A DNA stretch of 64,000 bases from Gorsachius magnificus (Eukaryota > Chordata > Aves > Pelecaniformes > Ardeidae), in assembly GCA_034008185.1 (NCBI GenBank), contig CM067081.1:7935821-7999820 (forward strand). Direction: 5' to 3'. Below, piece by piece: positions 50,425 through 63,880 of this stretch; position 1 is the first letter of the stretch, and each line of letters opens with the position of its first letter. The translations under genes and the position numbers were made by a program. The notes beneath the pieces are model-generated. The model did not search any database. It was given only the letters and a program-made list of their open reading frames with translations, and had not been told where the DNA came from.

Positions 50425-53323
50425 GTAAGTGATTTCTGCAACTCATTTTATAGGAGATACCAGTTTGTCAGATGACTGTGGTTTTTTCATAGCTTGTCCA
50501 AAGGTACCCCATTAAAGTTTATGAAACAGCTTGGAAGGCTACAAAAATGAAATGTTTATTGCCCCTTAAGTATGCTACACTCATGAAATATTACAAATAG
50601 TATAACTCTGCTAAAGTATTTTTGCAGCAAAAGTAACAATGTAACTGAGGTACTGCTGTGCTGATTCCAATTAGCCATTGCCCAGGTGATCAGACTGAAC
50701 TGTAACTCTTGTGACAATTACAGTAATAAGGATATGCAAATATATTTTGAAATACAATTAGATTTGTAGTGCAGAGTCCTCTGTCCACTGAAAAATGGGA
50801 ACAAGTAGCAAACTGTCTTGTACAAATTTAGTGAAAAAATTAAAAAAATTTTCAATCCAATTCCTAAATTACTATTCCACTTTGCTTTATTCTCAGTCTG
50901 TCCATTAACTTTATATATGTTCATCAGCTATTTTTTAACTGAGGACAAGGCCTTATTTGTCTTTGCAGTCAATGGATACTTTGTTGTAGGAAAAGTTATT
51001 AAAACACTATAGTAAAGCGCAGTGCAGGAACTCATAGGAAGGGAAGATGATTTTATTTTAAAACAAACTGATTTCAATCAGGCTGTCTTATCCAGATGCT
51101 CAAAATCATCTAGACTCATGTCCAGCATTCAGGTAGAAAGACACAGATCCAGGGGCATCACCAGGATTCCATGAATGACCAAGTACAAGGGTGGGTGGCT
51201 GTGGAGTCCTTATCATGCACATATACCTCCTTCTTATGTTGGCAAACTACTTGCTCATGTGTTTTTTGTACCCTTAAGGAGATAACAGCAATTAGGGTGT
51301 TCTGTCTTTCCCATGGTCCCAAATATGTATGTGTTCAGGATTTACTCACTTCTCTTTTGTCTCCTTATCTGGGTGTCCTAGGCCCCAGTCCAGTCTTTAT
51401 CTTCTGCCATCATCTCTTAATGGCTTGAGGCTTTGTTTTACTTTGGATGTAGACTGTCCTGACAAGTTACATGTAGTTACAGTTCAGTATTGATGACCTA
51501 TTGATGAATTTAGGTCCTGTCACTACATGCCATCTAATGCTCCTCCTGCCAGTTCCCCTGGTGTCCATACCCAGGCATTCCCACTCCCTTTTCATTCACA
51601 GTAATCTTAACATTTCAGTTGCAGCTTTCTACACCACTGGTGCATGTTAGCCTAAACAGTTCATTACTGAAACTCCCTTACTTCATTTTGTTGTTCAAAA
51701 AAACCTGTCTGCCTTGGATTCAACTACCAATGGGCACCAGGTGCACCATCTAAGATGGCAGTTTAATTTTTGACAAGAGCTTCAGCAACTGATCCATACC
51801 CATCGTGATCTCCTAGCAGTAATCCTAGGAGCACTTAAGGCCAACCAAGGGCTGGGAAAGTCAGATTTTCCCAGTAAATGCTAGAGATTTAAATTTTTCT
51901 GCACTTTTGCATAGTGTTGCTACTGTGGACTGACAAAGTTGAGGGGAAAGCTAAATATCCATAATTGTCCTTATTCAGACTGCTCCATAAAAATAGAAGG
52001 GATGGTTTTGTAGCGTGCATGTCAGGTGGTATACTCAACTGTGCTGAGGATACCTATCCAGTTAGCAAATGTTACAACAGATGGCAATCATGGGGTTCAT
52101 TAGCAGTCTGGTCTGGACCTAAGCAAAGCCCAAGAAGTAAAAATGCTAAATGTCCCCATCCAATCTCCCGCTTTATAATACTTTCCAAAATAATAATTCA
52201 GGTGTTCTAAACCAGTGTGGTTTATTATGTCACATTATAGATCAGCAGCATATGAGAAGACAGACGTAATTCCAGAAGGAGAGTAAAGGTTGAAAAGATT
52301 TGCAGTAGCCCATCCCAGGCTGTTGGGGCATACAGATTCATTTATCCTCAGGGAACCTTTCATTATACCCACATGTTCAGAATATTTCAGAATGGGTAAT
52401 GGCCTTTCCCTGTAGACACATTTTGCTTTGAAACATTCTGTATATCAGCATCTGAAAGAAAGACTGAAACTAACAGTAGGAAGTTTAGCTGTTTTCTTCT
52501 CATGAGAAAATTAATCATAGCTCGTTGCAGAAGCACGTATCATTGTTTTTGCTATTTATCATTTCTTTTTCTAATTACATTAAGCAGAGATTGAATACAA
52601 CTATTATTACATTTCTCCAGTCATAAATATCCCCAGTAACTTCAGAACAGCAAAAAGCAAGCAACCAACAAAACCCACAGACCCAGAATCAGACAGCATA
52701 GTCCAGTCATTTTCATTATTAATCATTAATATGTAAAAGATTTGTATCCATTTTCTATTTTAAATATACAGATTTACTGTGATCTAAATACCATCTATGT
52801 CGGTACTGAAATTTCAAGTATATGGGGAATTTTGGCACCTTTAGTAGATCACCGCTTTAAATCTTCACCATACATAATTCTTGCCATACATATAATTCCT
52901 GCTCTTATCCTTCATTGACCCTTTACTATATTACTCCCATTGCTGTATACTGGTGCCAGAGAGAAGAGCGTGCTTTTAATCTCATTCTCTCCTAGGTACG
53001 TTTCCTTCTTATTTGAAGAAAAAGTTTCCTGTCTCCAAAACTGTCCTTTCTTATTCAGAGCCCCTCTAAAGTGTCAATCCCTGTAAATGAGCCAGCATTA
53101 CTATTTTTAGTATTATTAGTATTATTAGTACTAGCTGTTCAGGAAAACTCTAGCTGTTCACTCTTTCTTGTTACATTTTAAGCTCTCTCAGGCAAGGATT
53201 GTCTGTTTTGATGTTATTTACAGCAACGAGCATGTTCTTGGTACTTAACTAAAAAATAGTGCTCTTGTGGCACCTAACCAAACCTGACAGCAGCTAACCA
53301 GAAATGTGTATTCTTACCACCAG
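50425..53323 (+). other. DLG2 intron C-D (2.9 kb)
   Basis: From donor GTAAGT to acceptor TTCTTACCACCAG (ending 53323). I see no LTR, clear CR1 or exon in it. A short ATT/AGT-rich simple repeat (about 53101-53131) lies near the 3' end. Confidence 0.9.
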
Positions 53324-53465
53324 CTTATTCTCCACCAATGGAAAATCATATACTCTCTTCTGGAAACAATGGCACTTTAGAGTACAAGGCATCCCTGGCC
53401 CCTATCTCACCGGGAAGATACTCACCCATTCCAAAGCACATGCTTGTGGAGGACGACTACACCAG
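53324..53465 (+). CDS. DLG2: DLG2 exon D: linker between PDZ2 and PDZ3
   Basis: A 142-nt exon between acceptor ACCACCAG and donor AG|GTCAGA. CT completes the Ser codon from exon C (phase 1), then 46 codons follow: YSPPMENHIL, SSGNNGTLEYKASLAPISPG, RYSPIPKHML and VEDDYT. Two bases (AG) of an Arg codon remain, phase 2. The segment is Pro/Ser-rich and has no domain fold. It corresponds to the DLG2 linker that in mammals reads very similarly, with LAPISPG here where mammals have LPPISPG as I recall. The next expected exon (PPEPVY...) is not found before the window ends, so the following intron exceeds 10.5 kb or that exon is skipped. Confidence 0.96.
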
Positions 53466-54500
53466 GTCAGACGCTTCTCTTTATTTGTTTACCTTTCATG
53501 ATAATTGCGAAGGACATAGGCAAAGCAAATAGAATATGGCACATAGTTCTTTTCACCCATGTTCAAGGGAAGATGAATTGAAACTGTTACAGGTATGAAG
53601 GCAGCTAAGAGAAAGATCACAGGAATGAATGCTTGACCTGAGGTCCATGTTGTCTGGGTGCAATCCTGCATTTGTTCCTAAACAACAAGACTGCACTAGA
53701 TCAATGCTGGCACTGAGCAAAATTTTCTGCTTCTTAACGCCACTAGGAGATCTCAGGATCAGTGACTCACCTGGCTCACTGCATGCATGGGTGGAGGGAC
53801 TGTATGTGCATCTGTACCTGCCCGTGACAGCACGCCCTGAGAGGTCCAGCTTGTTTCGTTTAGTGAAAGCAAGGCTGAAATAGCCTGTAATTGCTCTGTG
53901 TATGCACATCGAAAGATAAATGTTATGGAGAGAAAGCATTATGGGAAAAGAAAAAAAAATATAAACTGGCTCTGAATAAATATAGGAGGAAAACTGGAAA
54001 ATGTTTCTTAACCATTAGAGCAATCATAATATAAAACAGTTTTCTGTGAGAGCATAGAGGTTAAAAGGAAACTGTTTATGCAATGGCACTCGATACCTTT
54101 ATAAAAGGGGTTCTTCAATGTGATTATCAGCAAAATGACCCTGGAAATTGCTTCTAATCCTTTTTTTTGTTGTTGTTTTTCAATAATCCCAAAAAATACT
54201 GCTATATGAAGTACGGTAGCAGAATTGTATCTATGTAGTTGATTTCCAGGTAGAAAAGACACATAGGAAAATGCTGGGAGGGTTCTTTTATGCCTTGTGT
54301 TAGACCAACACTGAATGTCACTGAAGAGACAGTGCTTATTTCTCCTTTGGTTTGAAGAGCACTACTATTCCCTGAGAAGACAACAGTTGTTAAGTTTGTC
54401 AAATGAGCCCTCATTATAATGTCTAGTGCCACAGCAAAATGAGAAATTAATTTTTTTCTGTGCTTCAGTATTTGTAAATTCATTAAAGCTAGGAGGGGGT

Positions 54501-54585
54501 TGCTCTGATCATCTAATCCGACCTACTGTGTATCTCAAGCTAAAGAATCTCAAGCACTTATGTATTCATCAGCTTCATAACTTGC
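54501..54585 (-). repeat. Old CR1 fragment
   Basis: TGCTCTGATCATCTAATCCG then ACCTACTGTGTATCTCAAGC and AAGAATCTCAAG parallel the old amniote CR1 end ('gatcatctagtccgacctcctg...'). Only a short diverged piece. Confidence 0.5.
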
Positions 54586-55304
54586 TAATTTGCATTTCAT
54601 TTTTCTTGTTACGTATGATTACAATCTCAAGCTGCTTAACTTGTTGGATCAGACAGATTCAGAGTAACTAAATCATGATACAGTGTTTAATCAGGACATA
54701 AATGTATGGAAACCACACCTTGCTTCCCTGTCTTGGCTAAAAGAATTTCTCCTTTGTTTTGACAGAGGATGCAAAGCTGACATTGCTTTCTGTCAACTTA
54801 TGAGACATTCAGTCAGGATGAATAGTCTCCAAAGGGTGCCAAGGAGTTATATTCTTTTTAATTAATAGTTAAAACATTGATTGCATTGAATTGTGCATCA
54901 AGGCTTTACCTGGGCTAGCACTGACCTCATAATTTCTAAAATGCCTATGTATAGGAAGAATACTGATGAAGTATCTGGGTTACAGTGATGAAGGCTTTGT
55001 CAATAGTCTTGTAGTGCTGAAGCCTTTCATTCTGTAATGAGATGTCAGCACCCTTATTACTGAGAAAGAGTTGGCAAAGTTTAAAAACGGAAAAAAATGC
55101 AACCTTAAAAGTAGATAATAGCTAAAGATATCAAGAAGTCACAGAAAGGGAAGGAAGTAATCCTAAAAAAACCCAGAAAAGCTGCCCTGAGAATTAAAAG
55201 ACCATTTAAACAGTTAGGAATGTTAGGAAGAAGTATCTTTAGACAGTTCTTTGGTGTTTTATGTGCTCCATGTAGCGGATTTTAACATTCTAATTACTTC
55301 TACC

Positions 55305-55340
55305 AAAAAAAAATAAAAAATAAAAAAATAAAAGAAAAAA
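55305..55340. repeat. A-rich low-complexity tract
   Basis: Runs of A broken by single T and G. No retroposed sequence with this as a tail was recognised. Confidence 0.9.
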
Positions 55341-58249
55341 TAGTCATAGAAGGCAATGGCAGTCCTAGCCCTTTAGTTCAGTAGATATCCAGTGGAAAGC
55401 ATACTTGCTCAAAGAACCGTGCAGGATATAGATTGAAATTAATTAGTATGTATTTGTGGTCTTTTTAGGAAGAAAGATATATTCCTACCCTGGTATTTTT
55501 AGTTTGTTTTTAAACAAGTTAATTTTGCTGATTTAGGCCCTGACAATAAAACCAAATGCTGACACAGTCTGGTTCTTGAATGGAGTATTCACACCAATGT
55601 CCATTTTGTATTATTTGGGGGGAAAAAACTGAATGCCCAGAGAAGTCATGTATATTCCATGAAATATTCCTCTCCTGTGTTCTTCTCCCTATCTGGATTT
55701 CCAGATAGGTGTGTTGTCTAATGAAAGGCCGATATCCAAAGTCTTCTGTGGCATTGGCACAACAGACAGGAGAGGCAGACTCCACAAGCATGACCTTCTG
55801 TGGAAGCTATGTGGCACTGGCAGAAAGAAAGGTGTCAAAGAACAGGAGCGGACTCTGGATGCAACAGAGCAAATCAGATTAGAACCTCATGGTTCTAAAC
55901 AAGTATTTACCTTGACCTGTTGAAAAGGATGAGGTGATTATGGACTTAATTATATTAGTGATAATAGTTTATATGCTACACTGATACCCAGGATGCAAAA
56001 GCACAAAGGTAAAATGAATGTAGTCATAAGAAAAATGGCATTTCTTGCCAGTGCCATTTCCTCACCAGACATAGATCATACAGCACTGAGAGACACCCAA
56101 ACCAGAGCCAGACACCAGGTTTCTCCTCTGACTACAACAGCTAAGAAGCTCTGACCTTCAAAACCGAACCATTTAGTCCTTCAACAATGCTAAGCCTTTT
56201 TTTTTCTTTTTTAGAAGTCCATGCAGCTTATTACCTATTGATTCAAGTGGGACTGTTCAAAATGCCAAAGTTAATTCTCGCAGTGATTTTCAGAGCTATA
56301 AACTGAGAATAGTGACTGCACTCTTTCTGTGCAATGCCATAGGATTTGCTGATGAGTCTGTCATTAAAATAAGAAGATATGGGGCAAGTCTTTGTTGCTG
56401 ACCGGTTTAGAAAGACTTAAAATCTTTTCAGAAGTTAATTATCATATTGATAATTTTAGTGAAACCTATAGATCCCTTGATTGTAGCAATTATAATTAGG
56501 TTTCCTTCACATAATTTTTTGTAATTAAGATGATTGCCAACTACTGCAGTGCTATCCATTAAAACTACCTGACTCTTGATATAATAGGTTTTCAGGGCTA
56601 ATTTGCATGGCGATCACATAAGGAAATTTATTACCTGTGCAGTCATAATATGGCAACACTTCTGGCAGATTTTCATTTATGCCACCTGAAAATATTTGGA
56701 ACAGTAACTTCTCCACTTTTCCATAAGAAACTTTTGCAATTTTGTAATTCCCTGTACATGTGATTTCAGTGAGGCTGATGACAGGCTTTCTTTTAACTTC
56801 CTTGCTATAATGAATCTATCAGTAAAGCTTAAATGTTTGAACATTCAACCCAGTTTGTCCAATTTCTCTTGCTCTTTTTTTTTTATATTTTTTTTGTTCC
56901 AGTTCTAATGGTTTTTTTACCTAAACACTTGCATTTTTCCTAACAAAAATAGGTGTTTCTGTTAATAAAAATTTGTATTTTTTGGTCTGATATTGAATCT
57001 GTGTCAAAAAAAACCCCCATCAGTACAACTTTTATTTAATAACACTATGGGGCAAAAAGGAACTTAATCTGAGCACAAAGGATAGAAAAGTAACAAATCA
57101 TCTTCAGCCACAAGTTTTAATGAAGCTGGATGTTGAGTTTTAATCACTGAGCTTTTGTAAATTGTGTATATCTTATTGGTCCAAAATGCTGTCAGTGATG
57201 AGCATAATTTACTTTTTGTTTTGATAGATTCATTTTAAATTCACTCAGGATGGAAGTTTGCCTTCCTGTATTTTTTTATAAAGATTGTAATCTTTTAAAA
57301 TTTAAATAAAATAACACAACTTCAGGTTAGTAGACTGTGGGATTAGAAGTGAATAAAAGCTATATGCCAAGTAACTCTATCAAGACAACCATCATCAATC
57401 TGCAAGTCCTTATTTGTTTTAGTTTCTAGTAAGATTAAAGTGTTGTGTGGGCAATGCAGGAGATTCTTTGGTTGTGTTGCTGACAATTTCCTAATACTGC
57501 TAGAGGGGAGAAATGGGAATAATTCTCTGCTTGACCTGCTGCTTACAAAAACGGAAGAACTAGTGGCAAAGGTGGTGATAAATAACAGCTGGGATCAGGG
57601 TGACCATGAATTGGTTCGGTTCATGATTCAAAGGAAGTCTGGAGATAGTCAGCAAGTTGTGAATGTAGACTTCAGAAGAGCAGACTTCAGCCTTTCTGGA
57701 GAATTGCTAAGCAAAATCTCTTGGGATGCTGCCACAGAGACATCGTGTCCATGAAAGATGGATGATTTCTTAACAAAACTTATTGAGAATTCAGGAATGA
57801 TCCATCCTGTTGAGCAGGAAGGAGGGGGATTTAGCAGAAGGTCTTCTTGGCTGAGCAAAGAGCTTTCTGGTAACCTAAAATGCAAGATGTAGGCAAGCAT
57901 TACTTGACTGCATAATGCCAAAGTTAGAAAGCTGATTGATTTGAGCTAAGAAATATAATAAAAAGTGATTCTGCAGGTATGCTACTTTCAAAAATGAAGG
58001 TAAAATTTGATGAAGGGAAAAACTGATTAAATGGGGGGGAACACAATGTAATGACAGACAATACAGACAAAGCTGAAGTACTCAACATCACCTTTGCCAG
58101 GCATTTAAGGGACCAGAGGGTAATTGGAATAGTCAGCATAAATTTACCAAAAGCAAATCATGTGTTTGTCCAGCCTGGTTGCCTTTCCTGATGAAATGTC
58201 TTGCTGCAAATGAAGGGAGAGTTGTGGTTCTCTATACCAATCTGTGCCA

Positions 58250-58620
58250 CAGCACAGGTGCTGCCTTGAGCAGGAATCCCTCTTTGCTGGGTGAAAACAC
58301 AGCTGACTCCAAAGGCATACCTGACCCATGCCATAATTCCCACAGGTGTGCATCTGGGATCTGTTGTGGGGCACATGCTGATTCCTCTTCTCCTCTAGTT
58401 GCCCTTGGGAGTGGCTGTGAAAGTATTTCTCACACCTCTTCTGTGGGCAGGAGAAGCTGTAAGACGGGGAGCACCCTTTAAAACTCCTCCAGCAGCCTCT
58501 CATCCAAACATGAGGATGTGTTGGATAAACACGTACAACTAATCCATAGCTAGAAAGAAGATATGATTTGTAAAAGTTTGGAAACCTTCTGGATAGCCTT
58601 TTAGGTATCTCATAGACTAT
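58250..58620. other. Unidentified insertion within the CR1 reverse-transcriptase region
   Basis: The CR1 RT frame is recognisable up to about 58240 and again from about 58790. In between, 58622-58745 is a reversed CR1 end, and 58250-58620 matches nothing that I recognise. It is moderately GC-rich, and its 119-codon minus-strand frame has no family signature. It could be a piece of another repeat or badly decayed RT. Confidence 0.4.
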
Positions 58621-58621
58621 A

Positions 58622-58745
58622 TAGAATCATGGAATTGTAGAATCGTGTAGGTTGGAAAAGACCTTTAAAATCATCAAGTCCAACCATTAACCTAACACTG
58701 CCATAACTACTAAACCATGTCCCTAGGCAAATAAACCATGTCCCC
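58622..58745 (-). mobile_element. Nested CR1 3' end, reversed
   Basis: TAGAATCATGGAATTGTAGA, GTAGGTTGGAAAAGACC, TCATCAAGTCCAACCATTAA and CTAAACCATGTCCCTAGGCA make a CR1 3' end in the opposite orientation to the host CR1, of the same subfamily as the end at 59799-59900. Confidence 0.88.
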
Positions 58746-59905
58746 TTGCTCATTAGCCTTCTTCCAGCATAGCTATGCTCATTTGCATGCAACAACAGAC
58801 TTTGGTAAGACTTTTTGACACAGTCTCCCACAGTACTCTTGTTTGAAAGCTGAGGAAGAGTAAACTAAAAGAAGAGACTGGGTTGGGAACCGACTGAACT
58901 TTGAGTAGGCTCGAAGTGTAATGATCATCACCTGACATCTGTCAGGTGGTCAGCAATGAGCAGAGTAGCTTGGGATACCTTGGGTATCAGTGAATATCTT
59001 CCTCAATGACCTAGATCATGACACAGGGTGCACCCTCAGCAAATTTGCAGAGGACAATAAATTTAGGGGGAGTGGTTAACACAACAAATGGCAGAGCTAT
59101 ATTCCAGAGGGATCTTGATATACTCGAGCACTGGCCCAGGAGAAACCTCATAAAGTTCAGTAAGAGCTCTGCACCTCAGGTGGAACAGCTGCATGCTCTT
59201 GTACGGGCCATGAAACAAACATCTGAATTGCCGCTTCATTGAAAATGACCTGGAAGTTACAGTGGATTCCAGGCTGAATATGGACCCAGGAATGCACTCT
59301 CATTGCCAGTCAGGTAATCAACATACTAGACTACATTAGGAGCAGCATGGCCAGCAGAAGAAGATAAGTTATTTACTAGAAGACTGTGACCAGTTCCCAT
59401 TCTTTGACTTCAAGAGGGTTGTGGAAAAACAGGAGAGGGTCCAGCAGATTCTCAGAGTCCTGAATCACATGGAGGTTAGAGGGATGTTGAGGGAACTGGG
59501 GCTTGTTTAATGTTGTGAAGAAGTTGTTAAGGGGCCTGTAAGTATTCCTTGAGAGGAGACCTTATCGCCCTCTACAACTGCCTGAAAGGAGGGTGTAGTG
59601 ACGTGGGGCTTGGTCTCTTCTCTCAAGTAATGGGCGATAGGACAAAGGGAAATGGCCTCGAGTTGCACCAGGGAAGGTTTAGGTTGGGTGTTAGGAAAAG
59701 TTTCATCACTGAAAAGGTTGTCAAACATTGGAATGGGCTGCCCAGGGAAGTGGTCGAGTCACCATCCCTGGAGGGATTTAAAAGACAGGTAGACAAGGTG
59801 CTTAGGGACATGGTTTAGTGGTGGGATGGTGGTGTTAGGTTAACGGTTGGACTTGATGATCTTAAAGGTCTTTTCCAACCTAAACAATTCTATGATTCTA
59901 TTCTA

Positions 59906-60204
59906 CTCAGAAGCAAAGATGATGAAATCAAACTCTTCTCAGTAGAGAAGGACCAATGGCCACAGGCATTGGCTTTGGATGTTCTGGTTTCAGTTTGAGA
60001 AGAAAAAAAAGGGACCAGGTGGGTGGAGTAGTGTTGGAGCAGGTTGCTTAGAAGGGTTATGAAATATCTACGCTTTGAGGTTTTTAATATTTGGCTAGAT
60101 AAAATCATGGGTGATCTGAACTAGTATTGGCAACAATCGTGCTTCAGGCATGAGATTGGATGAGATGACCTACAGAGATGTATTCCAACCTGATTTTCTA
60201 TGAT
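59906..60204 (+). repeat. Second CR1 3' end, adjoining
   Basis: From 'gatgaaatcaaactcttctcagtag' through TGGAGCAGGTTGCTTAGAAG to GATGAGATGACCTACAGAGA and CCAACCTGATTTTCTATGAT, a different CR1 subfamily end abuts the first one. Confidence 0.75.
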
Positions 60205-63200
60205 AGTAGGGAGGAAAAAAGTTATTTTTTGTTTTAGTGTTCTTGTGGAACATTTATTACTAATACAGAAGAGAGAGAAGTTTCGATTTACTCTTTAGCA
60301 GATGCCTGCCTTCGTATTTCCAGAAATAATGAAATTATAGCCTAAAAATCCTGTAGCTTTTAGATGTTCGTTCCTTCTGTCTTTAACGAACAACATTGGC
60401 AAAAGATCCATAAAAATAAAGAACTACCATCTTGAGTTACTTCCTTTTTAACTTCAGAAAATGGTAACATCAAACTTCTGTGCTTCAGCTGATAAAAAAT
60501 TCACTTTAACATTTAACTCTGGCTAGATATTAAAGATTCATGGATGAAAAAGCTGTCTATCTGTTTTGCTGTGAAAAGCATGTTTGATTTTTTTACATGC
60601 ATCTTTGCAAAACAGCATTTTCTGGATGAGGAGGAGGTGCTAGGGACTGGAAGGGAGAAAAAGGAGAACCATTAAGTTGAAGTCTCAGGGGATTTTTTCC
60701 TTGTGTTGAAAGTAGCATTCCTCAACTGTTTCTTGTTTACTTTACTTGCTTGTTGAATTGAGGATATTTTATGGAAACACCTTTAGATTTGTATTGATAC
60801 ACAGATTTGACTTTTCAGTATTAAACAATTACAACTAATATTATGGTTTGTGTGTTGTAAAACTATCAATAACAGTTTTCTGACAATGGTTTTATGAAGC
60901 ACAACGACGGGAAAAAAGAACTGCAGGTTTTAGTAAGGAGTTGTGAAAACTGTTCCTTTGGGATCTCTAATGAGTTGAATTAGATCATCCATTGACAAAA
61001 TACCCTGCATGTTTTAAAAGTGTGTATTTGCTGAAAGGAGTTAGCTTCATTTCCTCTTAGTTTTTGTGGGGGAACAGAATCGAAACTCATTTTTCCCAAA
61101 CGAAGAAAGCCTTCAAGCAGTGTAGGTAGAACTTTCAAATTGTGAATTTTACACCATGTTTTTGACCTGTTGTTACTATACGGGCGTGAGTAAAAGATAT
61201 GTAGAAGTACACAGATGCAGTTATACGCATATGACAGGTAATTGTGAGCTCTCAGCTAACATATCAGCATGCCTAACCCAAACTCAGCATGTCATTTATG
61301 CCCTAAAGAGAATAAGCTGCATGTAGTAATATGGGGAGACTATAATGCCTTTTATTTATTCTTCCTATTAAACCACTAGTAAGTTTGGCAGATTAATTGT
61401 TCAAGTTAATATTGTCATGCTCACTTTTTGCCTGGGGCTGGATTTGTTTATCTAGGGACAGCAAAGGTTGCATGTTTGTTTTGCTTTAAACTTTAGTGTA
61501 AATTATATCTATTATTTTTCAAGTATATTTCATTAACCACTATTGCTATCAAATTAAATTGCATTTAGTCTTAACTATAGCAGCTTGGTCATTTAAGGGA
61601 TGGAGGGAGAATTACATGGCTTAGTTCATGTTCTATTCTTTTGTATGTTAAATATTGTGGTGATATTTTAAATACTGTAATATTCCATACATAGCTTCAG
61701 GGTGTTGAAGTATGGGAGCTGATGAAACTGAATCAACATAGTGCATTTGTGAAAATCTATCTAAATGCCAACAACTATAAGCCTTTGGGAAAACTGCAGT
61801 TCATTTATCCTCCAAAATTTATTCAATATTTTTTTGCAGTAGAACTCTCTAAGATTCCATACTCACAGTACACTATTTCAAAGCTTCTCACAATTTTTGT
61901 GATACTGACTAGATTATTAAAAAAAGCCAACATGACTGAGCACAGCTTTATACGGCCAAAGCTAGGTTTTCTCTCTACTTATTCCTTCCAGCCCTTTCTG
62001 ACACAGAAACATAATCAAGAGTCATTCTGTTCTGAGCTCTGAATGCCCAGTCCTGTCAGATTTTAACATTTAAGAGACTGAAGGAATAGGGGGAGTGTGT
62101 TTGGCAAGGCATTATGGTGAGATTGGGTGTGAAAATGAGGGAGAACGTGTCACTGGTTGTGTGAGAAACGAAATCAAAAAGGGAAAACTGATATTTATTG
62201 GGTAAGAAAACTTGGATTTGGAAGGGGAACTTAGGACAAGGAAGAAATGGTGAGAAATGGGTGAAGTGGCATGAAGAAACAGTAGTGAAAAATAGCCTGG
62301 AGAAGAGCAGCAATGAATTTCAGGGCTGCTGAACCAGCAACTGCCTCAGACAGTGAGCCATGAGGTTTGGGATAATCAATAGTTGTGCAAGAAGGCTGGC
62401 GCAAGGAACAGAGACAGAGAGCAGGTAGGAAAAGTTGCTGATACAATGCTGGCAGGATCAGGCCAGGGCCAACTCTCTGAGGGGAAAAAAAAAAAAATTG
62501 AGAGAAATCCAGCTTTCTGGGGTTTGCATGATGTGCACGTGATTGCATCAGGCAGTCTGTCATGATAGTTCATCTGCATGTCATGTTGGTCTGGAGGGTG
62601 ACAGCCTGCCGCTGCTACTGGTTACTCCCTGTCTCTCATGAGGTGGAGTTCTTATGTTCCAGCTCTTATGTTGGTGACCCTGATGATGATTATGTTGAAT
62701 TCAATATGATGTCCCATAATAGGATTTCTTTCTTGGTTTAGTCTTTGATCAATCTCGGTATTTTGAAAAAAATATTAAAAGAACACTATTCAAGTTACAC
62801 ATTAAATGTTCAATTAAGAGAAGAAAAAATTAAGTTTGTCTGTATAACCTTAAACTGGACCCTTGGTGAAATACAATGGTACAGCATTTAGTTACGCTAT
62901 CACCTTAAAATGTCTACTTGTAGAACACCTGTCAACAGCTTTTTAGAAAGAGAAGTCACAGTTGTATTTCTTAGCCCTATATTTTTATTCATTGCCTTCA
63001 ATGAAGCATGAAACTGCTAAATTAAAAAGCAAATGTTTTATATTTCATGTATTTAATACACAAATTTTATCAAACGAATTGTTAAACTTTACAAATGCAT
63101 AACTTTAAGATTTCATTTTGCTACCCCAAATTTATTTTAAATAAGTCTTAACTTGGGAGAATAATTTATGTTAAAGTAAAAATCTAGTTATTGTCAAGTC

Positions 63201-63664
63201 TACCAGGTAATCTGTTATGTCCTGAGTAATCCACACATATTTAATCAGGCCTGCCAGAGATCCCCAGGTAATAGAATTTGCCTATTTCTAATACAGTCAG
63301 TGGAAGCTACTCATTACTTAACACTTCAAAACAAAAATCAAATTTCGGAATCTGCTTTAGTGCTTGTATGGAGATTTTTGAAATGAGATAGTAGGATTGG
63401 CAGTGATAACACGCACAGAAATGGTAAGCAACATTTAACAGTGCACAGAGGAAAAGGATAACCCTAAGTACATATTACGTGTATTACGGACACAGACTCT
63501 TAAAGCAACTTTTACTACTTAAGAAAAACACCTTGAGGGGATTGTGGTTAGTTCTGTGACACTGTCAGCTCAGTACTCAAGAGCAGTCAAAAAGGTAATT
63601 AAGAATGGAAATAGGATCTGATAGGAAAGGAAAAGAGTACAAAACATATTGTTTTCTGTATGAA

Positions 63665-63880
63665 TCTATGATGCATCCAAGTCTTGAATACAACATGGAG
63701 GGAACTGGAAAAAGCCCCAGAAGAGGGTGACAGAGATGAACAGGGTTGTAGCACAGTTTCCAGGCAGAACTGAATAACCACTAATTCCAGGAAAAAAAAA
63801 AAAGTTGTCAGAGAGCACTAGAACAGAGATCTGCAAAAGTACCTGTGACATAGAGAAGGCAACAGGCAATGACTTTCTTA
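63665..63880 (+). repeat. Probable CR1 fragment
   Basis: 'gagggaactggaaaaagccccagaagagggtgacagagatgaacagggttg' resembles the CR1 segment 'ctggagaaggtgcagaagagggcaacaaggatgatcaga'. Diverged; the edges are uncertain. Confidence 0.45.

Larger units (their letters stand above)
57455..59905 (+). mobile_element. Long CR1 LINE copy with decayed ORF2, interrupted by insertions
   Basis: Read on the + strand the sequence gives FFGCVADNFL, WDQGDHELVRF and VDFRRADFSL (endonuclease end with its DH pair), then RRSSWLSKEL, AEVLNITFA and HKFTKSKSC (start of reverse transcriptase), KTF/TVS and DLDHDTGCTLSKFAEDNKF (later RT, near 59000-59065), and finally the 3' untranslated end with AATGGCCTCGAGTTGCACC, GGTTAACGGTTGGACTTGAT and AATTCTATGATTCTA. 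Many stops and frameshifts show that it is dead. About 500 bp at 58250-58745 do not belong to the CR1 ORF. At roughly 2.4 kb it is the longest mobile-element remnant in the window. Several short frames here are its fragments. Confidence 0.88.

Noticed and set aside
50172..50432. ATG-started frame over DLG2 exon C, as a possible short isoform start
   Set aside because: The ATG lies in the intron before a good acceptor, and there is no promoter signal; read-through coincidence.
53553..53939. 128-codon minus-strand frame next to exon D
   Set aside because: No domain, low-complexity Ser/Leu content and no supporting splice or poly(A) signals.
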